DNA of 64,000 bases from Seleniivibrio woodruffii (lineage in GTDB: Bacteria > Chrysiogenota > Deferribacteres > Deferribacterales > Geovibrionaceae): assembly GCF_004339245.1 (NCBI RefSeq), contig NZ_SMGG01000005.1:62001-126000 (forward strand), given 5' to 3'. The notes beneath the pieces are model-generated. The model was not told where the DNA came from. It made no database searches and saw nothing but the letters and a program-made list of their open reading frames with translations. Of this stretch, positions 24,424 to 33,397 are shown in pieces. Position numbers and translations under genes: made by a program. The stretch's first letter is position 1. Each line of letters opens with the position of its first letter.

Positions 24424-25478
24424 TTGCCGCTCCTTTTTATGACGGGTTTGTTGTTTATGAAGAAGTCAGAGGCCAGAATGAAGAACAGTATAAGCCCCTG
24501 AAACAGGTTTACGAATGCGACCGGAAGCTGCATGAGGATCTGGAGGCTGTCGCCGCCGACCAGAATAACAGCCATTATGACGGACACTACAAGAACGCCT
24601 ATGGCACTGCGCCCCGCCAGCCACGCAACTATAATGGCCGTGTAGCCGTAGCCGTGGGATATTCCCTCCTGAAGTCTGCCCTGAACGCCCGCAGACTCGC
24701 TGAAACCTGCGATTCCCGCCAGTGCGCCGCTTAAGAACATAACGCCGATTATCTTTTTGTCGATGCTTATCCCTGCATATTTTGCCGCTTTGGGGTTGTT
24801 TCCGATAACTTTTATCTCATATCCCCAAACGGTCTTCTCCATGAAAATATAAACCACTGCAACCAGAACCAGAGCCAGCAGGAAACCCGCATGGAGCCTG
24901 TAGGTTGAAAGGGTCGGCAGGATAAGGTCGGGCGAAAATCTGGGGGTAAGCGGAAAGTTGAACCCGTTTGGGTCTTTCCAGGGGCCATAGACAAGGTAGG
25001 ATACCCATGCGATGGCTATATAGTTCATAAGCAGGGTAACGATAATCTCGTTTACTCCCGCCTTTGCTTTCAGAAAACCCGAAACGCTCGCCCAGAGGCC
25101 GCCGAACACCACCGCAGTGAGAAACATCACGACTATGCCGGTTATGCCCGTGAGACCTGAATGAAGAGCGATGAGCGATGCGCCCATTGCACCCATATAG
25201 AGCTGGCCTTCGGCTCCGATGTTCCATATCTTCATGCGGAAGGCGATGGACACGCCCAGACCGGTCAGTATCAGGGGGGTAGATTTGACCAGTGTCTCGG
25301 TGATACCGTAAACGGAGCCGAGAGACTCGTTAAGCATTCCCATGTATGCCTTAAGGGGGTTAACCCCTGCGATAAGCATTATTATTGCCGCCGTTGCCAG
25401 TGCAAACAGAACCGACATGAAAGGAGCTACGGCAACAAAAAGTTTTGATGCGTCCTTGCGCTTTTCAAATCTTATCAT
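24420..25478 (-). CDS. Purine nucleoside ABC transporter permease 1 (BMP-type system)
   Basis: The 352-residue permease pairs with the following one, as NupP/YufP does. Motifs include NIGAEGQLYMGAMGA (after a MKIW start to the loop) and the coupling segment VIGNNPKAAKYAGISIDKK. About nine to ten membrane segments. It overlaps the ATPase gene by 4 bp and the second permease by 4 bp, giving a tightly coupled operon. Confidence 0.9.
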   Translation of the reverse strand: MIRFEKRKDASKLFVAVAPFMSVLFALATAAIIMLIAGVNPLKAYMGMLNESLGSVYGITETLVKSTPLILTGLGVSIAFRMKIWNIGAEGQLYMGAMGASLIALHSGLTGITGIVVMFLTAVVFGGLWASVSGFLKAKAGVNEIIVTLLMNYIAIAWVSYLVYGPWKDPNGFNFPLTPRFSPDLILPTLSTYRLHAGFLLALVLVAVVYIFMEKTVWGYEIKVIGNNPKAAKYAGISIDKKIIGVMFLSGALAGIAGFSESAGVQGRLQEGISHGYGYTAIIVAWLAGRSAIGVLVVSVIMAVILVGGDSLQILMQLPVAFVNLFQGLILFFILASDFFINNKPVIKRSGK

Positions 25479-26983
25479 CGTGCCGTCTCCCCGCTCATGA
25501 GAAGGCCAATCTCCTCACGGCTGGTTTTTTCGGGGTCAACGATCCCCGTAATACGTCCTCTGAACATAACCGCTATCCTGTCGGACAGTTTCAGCAGTTC
25601 GTCGAGGTCTTCGGATATGACTATTGTGCTCATGTCGTCCTTTCTCGCATCCATGATGACCTTGTGGACATATTCCGCAGAGCCCATGTCCAGTCCTCTT
25701 GTGGGATACAGCGCAACAAGAACGCTGGGGCGCATGGAAAGCTCTCTGGCAATTATCACCTTCTGGATGTTTCCGCCGGAAAGCAGTCTGATGGGCGTCC
25801 CTTTGGGGCCGGCCTTGATTGCGAATGACTCTATCTGTTTCTCGGCGTTCTCTTTTATGGCTTTAAAGTTCTGGAAGACGAACTTCCTGAACGGCTTTTC
25901 CTTGTAACTTTTAAGAATAAGGTTCTCGTCCACAGACATTTCAGGGGCGATCCCCATGCTCTTTCTGTCTTCGGGAACGTGTGCGATGCCTGCGATGTAT
26001 GCCTTGCGGCTGTCTGCATTGGTGATGTCCCGCCCGTCGGCGAATATCTTTCCTGAGGTCGGGGGCTTAAGCCCTGTGAGCACCTCGGCCAGAGTCTTCT
26101 GACCGTTGCCTGCAACACCTGCTATGCCAAGTATCTCCCCTTTGCGGAGGGCTAGGGAGAAGTCGATAAGGTCGCTCATGCCCTTCTCTTTGTCGGCGTT
26201 CAGGTTTTCTATGTTGAGCACCGTTTCGGTGAACTCTTTTTTCTCTTTTTCCCAAACGGGGATCTCGTCGGTGCCTATCATTAGACCCGCCAGAACGTTC
26301 TCGTCGAACTCGCCTCTGACAAGCTCCTGAACAGTGGTTCCCTTTTTAAGCACCGTAACTCTGTCGGAAAGCTCCATCACCTCACGCATCTTGTGGCTGA
26401 TGAAAATGACCGCTCTGCCCTCTTTTTTAAGCTGTTTCAGAAAGCCGAACAGTCTGTCGGATTCCTGCGGGGTGAGAACGGCGGTGGGCTCGTCCAGAAT
26501 AAGCACTTTGCAGTCACGGATAAGCAGTTTGATAAGCTCCACCCACTGCTGCTGACCGATGGAGAGCTTGCGGATGGGTTCGTCCAGCTCAATCTGGAGG
26601 CCGAAACGCTCAACTATCTCCTGAATCTGCGCGCGGAGCTTCTTTTTGTTAAGCCAAAAGGACAGGTCGGAAACGGAAAGCAGGATATTTTCAAATACAG
26701 TATGGTTGTAAACCAGCATAAAATGCTGATGCACCATGCCGATCCCGGCTTTGATGGAATCTTTGGGCGATCTGAAGATATGCGGCTGTCCGTTAATTCT
26801 CAGCGTGCCGCCGTCGGGGCTGTACAGTCCGTTCAAAACGTTCATCAGGGTGGATTTGCCTGCGCCGTTCTCTCCGAGCAGGGTATGTATCTCCCCTTCG
26901 AAGATATTCAGGCAGACACCGTCCAGAGCCTTTACCCCCGGAAATGTCTTAACTACGGATTCGACTTTCAGTAGTGCTTCCAA
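25475..26983 (-). CDS. Purine nucleoside ABC transporter ATPase (two nucleotide-binding domains)
   Basis: This 502-residue protein contains two ABC domains, as in RbsA/NupO. The first has GENGAGKST (Walker A), LSIGQQQWVELIK (signature) and LILDEPTAVLTP (Walker B). The second has GVAGNGQKT in place of a canonical Walker A, a signature-like LLSGGNIQKVIIARE, and VALYPTRGLDMGS in place of Walker B. That asymmetry is normal for this family. It starts at TTG with AAGGA upstream. A terminator and a repeat separate it from the binding-protein gene. Confidence 0.92.
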   Translation of the reverse strand: MEALLKVESVVKTFPGVKALDGVCLNIFEGEIHTLLGENGAGKSTLMNVLNGLYSPDGGTLRINGQPHIFRSPKDSIKAGIGMVHQHFMLVYNHTVFENILLSVSDLSFWLNKKKLRAQIQEIVERFGLQIELDEPIRKLSIGQQQWVELIKLLIRDCKVLILDEPTAVLTPQESDRLFGFLKQLKKEGRAVIFISHKMREVMELSDRVTVLKKGTTVQELVRGEFDENVLAGLMIGTDEIPVWEKEKKEFTETVLNIENLNADKEKGMSDLIDFSLALRKGEILGIAGVAGNGQKTLAEVLTGLKPPTSGKIFADGRDITNADSRKAYIAGIAHVPEDRKSMGIAPEMSVDENLILKSYKEKPFRKFVFQNFKAIKENAEKQIESFAIKAGPKGTPIRLLSGGNIQKVIIARELSMRPSVLVALYPTRGLDMGSAEYVHKVIMDARKDDMSTIVISEDLDELLKLSDRIAVMFRGRITGIVDPEKTSREEIGLLMSGETAR

Positions 26984-27004
26984 TGTTTTTCCTTTTGCTG
27001 TAAT

Positions 27005-27096
27005 GTCTCCCCCTTTTTTAAAGGGGGATTAAGGGGGATTAAATTTAAATATAATAAAATCCACCCCGTCCCTCCTTTATGAAAGGAGGGGGAAAG
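27005..27096. repeat. Palindromic repeat, CCCCCTTT family, copy 2
   Basis: The element has GTCTCCCCCTTT with AAAGGGGGATTAAGGGGGATT, an AT-rich middle, then AAAATCCACCCC, CCCTCCTTTAT and AAAGGAGGGGG. It is nearly the same arrangement as the copy at 39.1 kb. It lies between the BMP-protein gene terminator and the ATPase gene. Confidence 0.85.
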
Positions 27097-27100
27097 AGGT

Positions 27101-27136
27101 AAAAAAACAAGTCCCCCCGTCTTTTGGGCGGGGGGA
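27101..27136 (-). terminator. Intrinsic terminator after the BMP-protein gene
   Basis: GTCCCCCCG pairs with CGGGGGGAC and, on the minus strand, is followed by a run of seven T. It would partly end transcription after the abundant binding protein while letting some continue into the transporter genes. Confidence 0.8.
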
Positions 27137-27161
27137 CCTGAAATATGAAAATTTCTTTTAC

Positions 27162-28292
27162 TTATTTAGGGATAGTGCCCTGAACGCCCTCAACGAGGAA
27201 GTTCATGCTGAGCTGCTCGGGATCTGTCATGCTCTTTCCGGCCTCAACAACAACTTTGCCTGCGTTGTCTTTAATAGGGCCTGCGAAGAGAACGAACTTG
27301 CCTGCCTGCATTTCGGCCTTTTTCTCGTTAACGAGTGCCTGAACTTCAGCGGGAACAAGTTTGCTCATAGGAGCAAGGTCAACCAGATTATGCTCAATTC
27401 CGTACCAGATCTGCTCGGATTTCCATGTTCCGTTGTGAACAGCTTCAGCAATCTGAGTGTACAGAGGACCCCAGTTCCAGACGGGAGCCGTCAGCCATGC
27501 GCCGGGGATCTGAGACGCCATGTCGGTGTTGTAGCCGATGGCGAATGCGCCTCTTTTTTCAGCTGCCTGAAGGGGTGCGGGTGTATCCTGATGCATGGTT
27601 ATTACGTCTGCTTTAACATCGAGAAGGGACTCAGCCGCATCACGCTCTTTCGCAGGGTCGAACCATGTCTGTGTCCAGACGACTTTAACCACCGCTTTGG
27701 GGTTAACACTGCGAGCGCCCATAGTGAAAGCGTTGATGCCTCTGATAACCTCGGGGATGGGGAAAGCGGCAACATAGCCGAGTACGTTTGATTTAGTCAT
27801 TTTACCGGCAACAATACCTGAAAGGTAACGTGCCTGCTCGATACGGCCGAAATATGTGCCCACGTTGGCGGCAGTTTTGTAGCCTGAGCAGTGCATGAAC
27901 ACTACGTCGGGAAACTTTGCCGCAACTTCAATTGTGGGATCCATATAACCGAAGCTGGTTGTGAAAATAAGGTTGTAGCCTTTCTGTGCAAGGCTGGTGA
28001 TGATTCTTGTGGATTCAGCGCCTTCCGGAACTGACTCGATGAATGTTACATCTTTAACATAGGGCAGTTTCGCCATAACCTGTCTGCCCATATCGTGAGC
28101 AAATGTCCAGCCGCCGTCGCCAACGGGACCGACATATACAAACGCAGCTCTGATCTCTTTGCCCTCGGGAGCAGCTGCTGTTTCAGCGGGAGCCGCAGTT
28201 TCGGGAGCTTTCGTTTCCTCTTCCTTTTTCTTGGAACAGCCGGGAAGAACGAGGAAAGCCGCAAGAACCGCCAACAATAACAGTTTTTTCAT
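27162..28292 (-). CDS. BMP-family purine nucleoside-binding lipoprotein
   Basis: The ATG at 28292 is preferred because AGAGGTGG precedes it and it begins a lipoprotein signal (MKKLLLLAVLAAFLVLPGC, lipobox LPGC at residues 16-19). After a Lys/Glu/Ala-rich linker the BMP fold follows: FVYVGPVGDGGWTFAHDMGR, ITSLAQKGYNLIFTTSFG, and HQDTPAPLQAAEK. BMP proteins (PnrA, TmpC, NupN) bind purine nucleosides and feed an ABC importer. The gene opens the operon containing the ATPase, two permeases and xpt, which supports a purine substrate. Mature protein is tethered to a membrane facing the periplasm. Confidence 0.92.
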   Translation of the reverse strand: MKKLLLLAVLAAFLVLPGCSKKKEEETKAPETAAPAETAAAPEGKEIRAAFVYVGPVGDGGWTFAHDMGRQVMAKLPYVKDVTFIESVPEGAESTRIITSLAQKGYNLIFTTSFGYMDPTIEVAAKFPDVVFMHCSGYKTAANVGTYFGRIEQARYLSGIVAGKMTKSNVLGYVAAFPIPEVIRGINAFTMGARSVNPKAVVKVVWTQTWFDPAKERDAAESLLDVKADVITMHQDTPAPLQAAEKRGAFAIGYNTDMASQIPGAWLTAPVWNWGPLYTQIAEAVHNGTWKSEQIWYGIEHNLVDLAPMSKLVPAEVQALVNEKKAEMQAGKFVLFAGPIKDNAGKVVVEAGKSMTDPEQLSMNFLVEGVQGTIPK

Positions 28293-28356
28293 ATAACCAC
28301 CTCTAAAACGGTCATTACCGTATTCATACATAATTCAGGCCGGAACTTCTGTCAAA

Positions 28357-28863
28357 TTAATTTTGACCCCATGAATCAGCACCGATGTCGATGACGACAG
28401 AGTACTCCATAAGAACGTTGAGCATGTATATCTGATTGTTTGAATAGCTAACCTTATATATCTCGTAACCGTCTGTGTCGTAAACTATTTTTGTTTTGCC
28501 TTTCATTTCGGTCTTTCCGAACATCTTAACGGAGGATTTGTGAGGATAGTCTCCGGCATAATATATAGCGTATATATCTTTTTCGAACTGCTGAAATTTC
28601 GACTCGTCAAGAGGGAGGTTGCGAACCTTTATGGAGTATTTTCCGTCCTCAAGTTTAACATCGGCATTGCCTCTGAAAAACTCGGATTTAAGCTTGAGCG
28701 CAAGAAAATCGTCCTCAACCGCAACTTCGCCGTCCAGTGAAAGGGTTCTGTCGCCGCTTGAGATGCTCACTATCTGCTTTGTCACAGGCTTGTTCATAAA
28801 GAAATCATAGCCGCACCCGGCAAGCAGAACAGCCGAAAGAACTGAAAACAATATAAGTCTCAA
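28357..28863 (-). CDS. Hypothetical lipoprotein
   Basis: I do not recognise this 168-residue protein. It starts at TTG with AGGGGG upstream and has a lipoprotein signal with LLAGC at residues 13-17. The mature part is rich in beta strands and charged residues (VTKQIVSISSGDRTLSLDG, then KMFGKTEMKGKTKIVY). It lies between the metal-transporter operon and the BMP gene, all on the same strand, but 58 bp gaps on each side leave its operon unclear. Confidence 0.7.
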   Translation of the reverse strand: MRLILFSVLSAVLLAGCGYDFFMNKPVTKQIVSISSGDRTLSLDGEVAVEDDFLALKLKSEFFRGNADVKLEDGKYSIKVRNLPLDESKFQQFEKDIYAIYYAGDYPHKSSVKMFGKTEMKGKTKIVYDTDGYEIYKVSYSNNQIYMLNVLMEYSVVIDIGADSWGQN

Positions 28864-28921
28864 ATCGTGCCCCCTTCAAAGAGCGTACTCTATCAGAATA
28901 ACAGCAAAAAATCAAAAATAT

Positions 28922-30406
28922 TTATGACAATAACCTTACCGTCATGGTCTCCACCTCTTCATCCGTCAGAACCGCCGTTTCCCCGTCCTTCTGAACCTGC
29001 CAGCCGTCGTCCGTGTGGGTTATCCTGACGATGTCCCCCGCCGAAATGCCCTTGTCGGTATCCACAGAGACTATCTCCACCTCTTTGTCCGAAAAGCCGT
29101 AAACGGCCGTCAGGCAGAAAGAGCCGTCCGCATATACAGGAGGAATCACCGCACCGTGGGGATCCGTAGCGGGGTAGCCCATCTTTCCGTGGATATAATC
29201 TATGGCGTTATGGTCGTTAAAGTGCTCCAGAACGTGGGCTTTCGCATGGAGTTCGTTCTCCGGCACGCCCATATAGTGCAGATAAGTTTCCCACACCCTG
29301 TGGGCTTTTTTCAGCCTAAGCGCCTCTGTCTTTCCCTTATCCGTCAGTACATATTCTGAACCCTCAGGTTTTGCATATCCCTCTTCGGCAAGGTATTTCA
29401 TGGCATTGCGCATCACTTTCGCCTTGACCTTCACATATCCTGCGATGTGTTCGGCGGTGACAGCCCTGCCGGATTTATACATACTGGCGATGATATCCTC
29501 TATCACCTGCTGGGGAACCATGTTTCTCCTGCGCAGCCAGTCCGCCAGAAGGCCGTATCTGGGCGCAAGCACCAGAACCGCAAGAAACTGCACGGTTGAA
29601 AACAGCATGATGGCCCCGCCGCCCGCACTGTTAAGCCAGACCGAAAGATAAAGCCCGCCCAGAATGCTGGTGAACCCGAAAAGCGCCGCAAGCGCCATCA
29701 TCTTCTCCAGTCTGTCCGTCAGCAGATATGCCGTTGCCGCAGGGGTTATCAGAAGCCCCACGACAAGTATCACACCCACCATGCTCACCGCCGAAACAAC
29801 TATCAGCGAAACGCACCCTGTGAAAAGATACTTGAACAGCAGAACGGGAATACCTATTGAAGCCGCCATTACCGGGTCGAAACTGGTCAGCTTGAAATAT
29901 CTGAAAAACAGGATGATAACCGAAAGCACCGCCGCCGAAACGATGGCCGAAACCACCATGTCGAAGTCGGAAATGCCCAGAATATCCCCCATTATGAAGT
30001 GCATAAGATCGATATGGATATATTTGCCGAACACCGACACCAGAACAACGCCGCCCGCAAAAACTCCGGTGTACATTATTCCGATGGAGGCATCCTCCTT
30101 AATTCTGGATACCTTTGCAACAAAGCCTATCATAAACACTGTGATGAACGCCGAAATGAGCGAACCGACGAGCATTGCCCCCGCCGCCGCCTCCACGCCG
30201 AACACCAGTTTCATGAACAGATAACCCGCACCAACCCCCGCTATCATGGCATGGGAGAGAGCATCGCCCAGAAACGCCATCCGCTGAAGTATCACCAGAC
30301 AGCCTGTCACAGCGCACACCACTGCAACGATACTGCCGCCTGCCAGTGCCTTAAGAAAATATATCTTCGTAAGCGGGTCTATGAATAATGTATATAATGT
30401 TTCCAT
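28922..30406 (-). CDS. Metal (Mn/Zn/Fe) ABC permease fused to a DtxR/MntR-like domain
   Basis: The first about 290 residues are a ZnuB/TroC-type permease, with MAFLGDALSHAMIAGV and eight or so helices. From about 300 the chain becomes a DtxR/MntR-like module: winged helix (IIASMYKSGRAVTAEHIAGYVKVKAKVMRNAMKYL), dimerisation segment with metal-ligand-like HAKAHVLEHF and DHNAIDYI, and an SH3/FeoA-like end (DKGISAGDIVRITH). Total 494 residues, near twice a plain permease. Such fusions are known in TroC-like permeases. The cytoplasmic domain might gate transport by cytosolic metal or bind DNA; which is unknown. It lies 4 bp after the ATPase gene. Confidence 0.88.
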   Translation of the reverse strand: METLYTLFIDPLTKIYFLKALAGGSIVAVVCAVTGCLVILQRMAFLGDALSHAMIAGVGAGYLFMKLVFGVEAAAGAMLVGSLISAFITVFMIGFVAKVSRIKEDASIGIMYTGVFAGGVVLVSVFGKYIHIDLMHFIMGDILGISDFDMVVSAIVSAAVLSVIILFFRYFKLTSFDPVMAASIGIPVLLFKYLFTGCVSLIVVSAVSMVGVILVVGLLITPAATAYLLTDRLEKMMALAALFGFTSILGGLYLSVWLNSAGGGAIMLFSTVQFLAVLVLAPRYGLLADWLRRRNMVPQQVIEDIIASMYKSGRAVTAEHIAGYVKVKAKVMRNAMKYLAEEGYAKPEGSEYVLTDKGKTEALRLKKAHRVWETYLHYMGVPENELHAKAHVLEHFNDHNAIDYIHGKMGYPATDPHGAVIPPVYADGSFCLTAVYGFSDKEVEIVSVDTDKGISAGDIVRITHTDDGWQVQKDGETAVLTDEEVETMTVRLLS

Positions 30407-30409
30407 AAA

Positions 30410-31156
30410 TCATCCTTTCAGAAGGTCGGTGAAGACCTTCAGCTTACCTTCATAGACTTCGGAAAGAAGCTCCTGACGAAACACCAGACTGGGAGGCCCC
30501 GCCGCATAAAGCCGCTGTTTCACCAGAAGGAGCTTGTCAAAATATTCGGAAGCGGTGGCTAGGTCGTGGTGAACCACAACCAGTGTTATTCCCGCCTTTT
30601 TAGCCTCTGCCAGAACATCCAGAATGGCGCTTTCCGTTGCGGCATCAACACCTGCAAAAGGCTCGTCCAGAAGGAGTATCTGCGCACCCTGCGCCAATGC
30701 TCGTGCCATGAACACCCTCTGCTGCTGTCCGCCTGAAAGCTGACCTATCTGACGTTTTTTAAAATCGCTCATCCGCACCATCTCCAGTGCGCTGTCGACT
30801 ATCTCCCTGTCCGCCTTTGATGGGTTGCGCCACCATTTCAGGTGTCCGTAGCGTCCCATCATGGCAACATCCTCCACAGTCACTGGATAGTCCCAGTCAA
30901 CGGTTCCCCTCTGGGGAACGTAGGCTATCGCCCCTCTGGTCTGCTCAACGGGCTTGCCGAAGACATAAACATCGCCGATATCCCTGCGCACAAAGCCAAG
31001 CATTGCCTTCATCAGAGTGGACTTCCCTGCCCCGTTGGGACCTATTATGCCCACCAGTTCGCCCTTCTGTATCATAAAGCTGACGTCGAGCAGAGCGGGT
31101 TTAGGTCCGTAGCTCACCGTCAGGTTGCGCACCTGTATTGCGTATTCAGCGTTCAT
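30410..31156 (-). CDS. Metal (Mn/Zn/Fe) ABC transporter ATPase
   Basis: The 248-residue ATPase has GPNGAGKST (about residues 38-46), signature LSGGQQQRVFMARAL and Walker B ILLLDEPFAGVD. The phrase YVPQRGTVDWDYPVTVEDV is typical of the TroB/MntB/ZnuC group. It powers uptake with the fused permease and the TroA-like binding protein. It overlaps the small membrane-protein gene by 4 bp. Confidence 0.92.
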   Translation of the reverse strand: MNAEYAIQVRNLTVSYGPKPALLDVSFMIQKGELVGIIGPNGAGKSTLMKAMLGFVRRDIGDVYVFGKPVEQTRGAIAYVPQRGTVDWDYPVTVEDVAMMGRYGHLKWWRNPSKADREIVDSALEMVRMSDFKKRQIGQLSGGQQQRVFMARALAQGAQILLLDEPFAGVDAATESAILDVLAEAKKAGITLVVVHHDLATASEYFDKLLLVKQRLYAAGPPSLVFRQELLSEVYEGKLKVFTDLLKG

Positions 31157-31620
31157 TGTTCTTTTCCTGTATCAAACATAAGGGCGGCGGAGATATCCTG
31201 ACCGTCCTCAAACCATTTAGTATCCTCGGCGATAACCAGCCCGCCCTCCAGCACCTTTATGCGGACAGCATTCGCCCCGCCTTCTGCCGGAGGAACGGCG
31301 TTCACAGCCACCTCATGCTTTCCGCCGCTTATGTGCAGAGCGTTCAGAACCAGCGGAATACCTTTTGTAACTCCCTCATCGGCCTCAAAAACCTTTTTTC
31401 CGTCCAGAATAACAGTGAATCCCTTTGTTTTTTCGCCCACATCCAGAGCAAAAGGGTCTTTGGCGGTGGAGAAGGTCGGGGTTATCTCAACGGTTATCTC
31501 CCGTTCTTTGGCTATGGTGCGAACATATTCGCCGCCTTTTTCCGCTCCCCGATAGGCAAAGAAAAAGAGGACTATGCCCGCTGTCACAACCCATACCGCA
31601 AGGGTCAGTAAAAATTTCAT
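31153..31620 (-). CDS. Hypothetical membrane-anchored protein in the metal ABC operon
   Basis: This 155-residue protein has an N-terminal helix (about residues 3-22) and an extracytoplasmic beta-rich domain with the phrases FTVILDGKKVFEADEG and LNALHISGGKHEVAVNAVPP. It is not a standard part of TroABCD or ZnuABC systems. It overlaps the binding-protein gene and the ATPase gene by 4 bp each, so it is almost certainly made with them. No metal-binding His/Cys cluster is seen. It may assist the binding protein, but that is inference. Confidence 0.75.
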   Translation of the reverse strand: MKFLLTLAVWVVTAGIVLFFFAYRGAEKGGEYVRTIAKEREITVEITPTFSTAKDPFALDVGEKTKGFTVILDGKKVFEADEGVTKGIPLVLNALHISGGKHEVAVNAVPPAEGGANAVRIKVLEGGLVIAEDTKWFEDGQDISAALMFDTGKEQ

Positions 31621-32501
31621 CTGAGCCCCCTTACTATCTTGATAACGTTCTCACGCATCATTCCTATGTAGGTCTCTCCGGCTGTTCCGGTGTCGCCCAT
31701 TGAATCGGAATATAAAGTTCCGCCCACGGTTACGCCCGCATCACGGGCTATCTCCCGTATCAGCTTGGGGTTTATGGTGGATTCAACGAAAATAGTTTTT
31801 ACATTGTGCTGCCTGATGGAGCTTACAGCCGCCTCCCGCCTCTGGGGAGTGACCCCGCCGCCAACCTCGCCCCCTGTTGACCAGCCCACGGGAGCCGTGT
31901 TGACGAATCCGTACTCCTTGGCAAAATATCCGAACGCATCATGGTTGGTCACCAGAATCCGCTTCTGAGGCGGAATTGCGGCGACCTCTCTGCGTATCCA
32001 CGAATCCAGCGCACGAAGCTCTGAAAGATAGAGCTTCGCCCGCATTATGAAATTGTCTTTATGTTCAGGGGCTATGCCTATCAGCCCCCTTGTTATGTTG
32101 TTGACATACACGGCGGCGTTTGCAGGAGTGAACCACGAATGGGGATCGTTAATCTTCTCTCCCCCCGTCTCAAGGATAAGGGGTTTTATACCGTCTGTGG
32201 CGGTTATCAGCGGTTTTTTGGAGTCTACGGCCAGAGAGCGCATCCAGTTCTTGCCCTCCAGATGGAACCCGTTCTCTATCAGCAGGTCGCTTTTGCGCAC
32301 CCTGTCCATGTCCGCAGGAACGGGAGTATAGGTGTGAGGATCCTGTCCGGGAGCAAGGATGCACAGCACTCGGACATCATCTCCGGCTATGTTTCTGGTG
32401 ATGTCATATATCTGTGTGGTGGAAACTGTCACGGTTTTTTGTGCCTGTGCGGCGGAAAATGTGAAAAAAACCCAAAAAACCACCAAAAATCTGATAAACA
32501 T
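31617..32501 (-). CDS. Metal-binding periplasmic protein (TroA/ZnuA family)
   Basis: The ATG at 32501 follows GGAG at good spacing and starts a Sec signal (MFIRFLVVFWVFFTFSAAQA). The family metal ligands are visible as His in DPHTYTP, His in NDPHSWFTP, His in TNHDAFGYF, and an acidic residue late in the chain (SDSMGD). No long His-rich loop is present, which is less like ZnuA and closer to the TroA/MntC/SitA type. It is the first gene of the operon and faces a divergent Fur-family gene 114 bp away. Confidence 0.9.
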   Translation of the reverse strand: MFIRFLVVFWVFFTFSAAQAQKTVTVSTTQIYDITRNIAGDDVRVLCILAPGQDPHTYTPVPADMDRVRKSDLLIENGFHLEGKNWMRSLAVDSKKPLITATDGIKPLILETGGEKINDPHSWFTPANAAVYVNNITRGLIGIAPEHKDNFIMRAKLYLSELRALDSWIRREVAAIPPQKRILVTNHDAFGYFAKEYGFVNTAPVGWSTGGEVGGGVTPQRREAAVSSIRQHNVKTIFVESTINPKLIREIARDAGVTVGGTLYSDSMGDTGTAGETYIGMMRENVIKIVRGLR

Positions 32502-32615
32502 ACTCAACTCCGTAAAAAAAACTGTTGATATTTTTTATCATCTTCGAATATTATACACCATATAAATATACAAATCCCATGTATCGGAACAAGTAATTAT
32601 TTTGCGGAGAGTATA

Positions 32616-33017
32616 ATGTACGACAGAATTTTAAGAGACAAAGAGCTAAAGGTTACACCCCAGAGAATCTTTATTCTGGAAGAAATAAGAAAAATGGGGC
32701 ACGCCGGAATTGAAGATCTCCACGACAAAGTTAAAGAGGTATACTCTTCCGTAAGCCTTGCAACCATCTACAAGAACATACACATCCTCGTTGAGGAGAA
32801 CATCCTCAGAGAGGTTCCCGTTCACGGCAGAAAACCCGTTTACGAGATAAACATAGGCGACCACGTTCACCTTTGCTGTTCAAAATGCGGCGAAATATCC
32901 GACCTGATGGATGTTGACACTGCGCCCATGCTGGCCGAGGCCGAAAAGCAGACAGGCCACAGATACGAGCGCATCGCAGTCATGCTTCAGGGAACCTGCA
33001 AAAGCTGCTCTAACTAG
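32616..33017 (+). CDS. Fur-family metalloregulator
   Basis: The 133-residue repressor has the winged-helix start (LKVTPQRIFILEEI and SLATIYKNIHILVEENILREV), the HVHLCCSKCGEISDL metal region and a second CxxC at the end (CKSC). The two CxxC pairs form the structural zinc site of PerR, Fur and Zur. Its divergent position opposite a metal importer suggests it controls that operon. It could be Zur, Mur or PerR type; sequence alone does not settle this. Confidence 0.9.
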   Translation: MYDRILRDKELKVTPQRIFILEEIRKMGHAGIEDLHDKVKEVYSSVSLATIYKNIHILVEENILREVPVHGRKPVYEINIGDHVHLCCSKCGEISDLMDVDTAPMLAEAEKQTGHRYERIAVMLQGTCKSCSN

Positions 33018-33036
33018 GCACAAACAGAATAATAAC

Positions 33037-33062
33037 AAAGCCCGCTTCGGCGGGTTTTTTTT
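33037..33062 (+). terminator. Intrinsic terminator after the Fur-family gene
   Basis: AAAGCCCGC-TTCG-GCGGG forms a tight hairpin with a stable TTCG-type loop, followed by eight T. Confidence 0.9.
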
Positions 33063-33118
33063 ATGGCCTTATTGACATACGCAGATTTATACGCAATATT
33101 ATACGCAAGAGGTGACGT

Positions 33119-33397
33119 ATGTACGGCGTAAAATATGAAATTGACGAGATGATGAGTGCAAGCTCCTTCTCAAGAAACATGAACAAGGTCAGTGAACTGC
33201 TGGAAACCATGAAAAGGGTCGTTGTGCTGAGAAACAACACTCCCGAAATGGTTGTTCTGCCCATTGCAGAATACGAGCACATAAAGGCTCTTGCCGATCT
33301 GGCGGAACATCTTGAGATAGCGCATCTGATTGAAAAGAGAAAAGAAGAAAAATATCACTCGCTTGAAGATGTTCTTAAGGAAAACGGCCTTGGCTAA
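33119..33397 (+). CDS. Antitoxin, Phd/YefM-like
   Basis: This 92-residue protein has the Phd/YefM pattern: an N-terminal DNA-binding part with SASSFSRNMNKVSELLE, the strand RVVVLRNNTPEMVVLPIAEYEHI, and a charged helical tail (LIEKRKEEKYHSLEDVL) that would wrap the toxin. It overlaps the toxin start by 8 bp. In such pairs the antitoxin represses the operon and neutralises the toxin. Confidence 0.88.
   Translation: MYGVKYEIDEMMSASSFSRNMNKVSELLETMKRVVVLRNNTPEMVVLPIAEYEHIKALADLAEHLEIAHLIEKRKEEKYHSLEDVLKENGLG

Noticed and set aside
33330-33389. Longer ATG start for the RelE-type toxin
   Set aside because: It would place 20 extra Lys-rich residues inside the antitoxin gene, while the TTG at 33390 has AAGGA at proper spacing and gives the usual toxin length.
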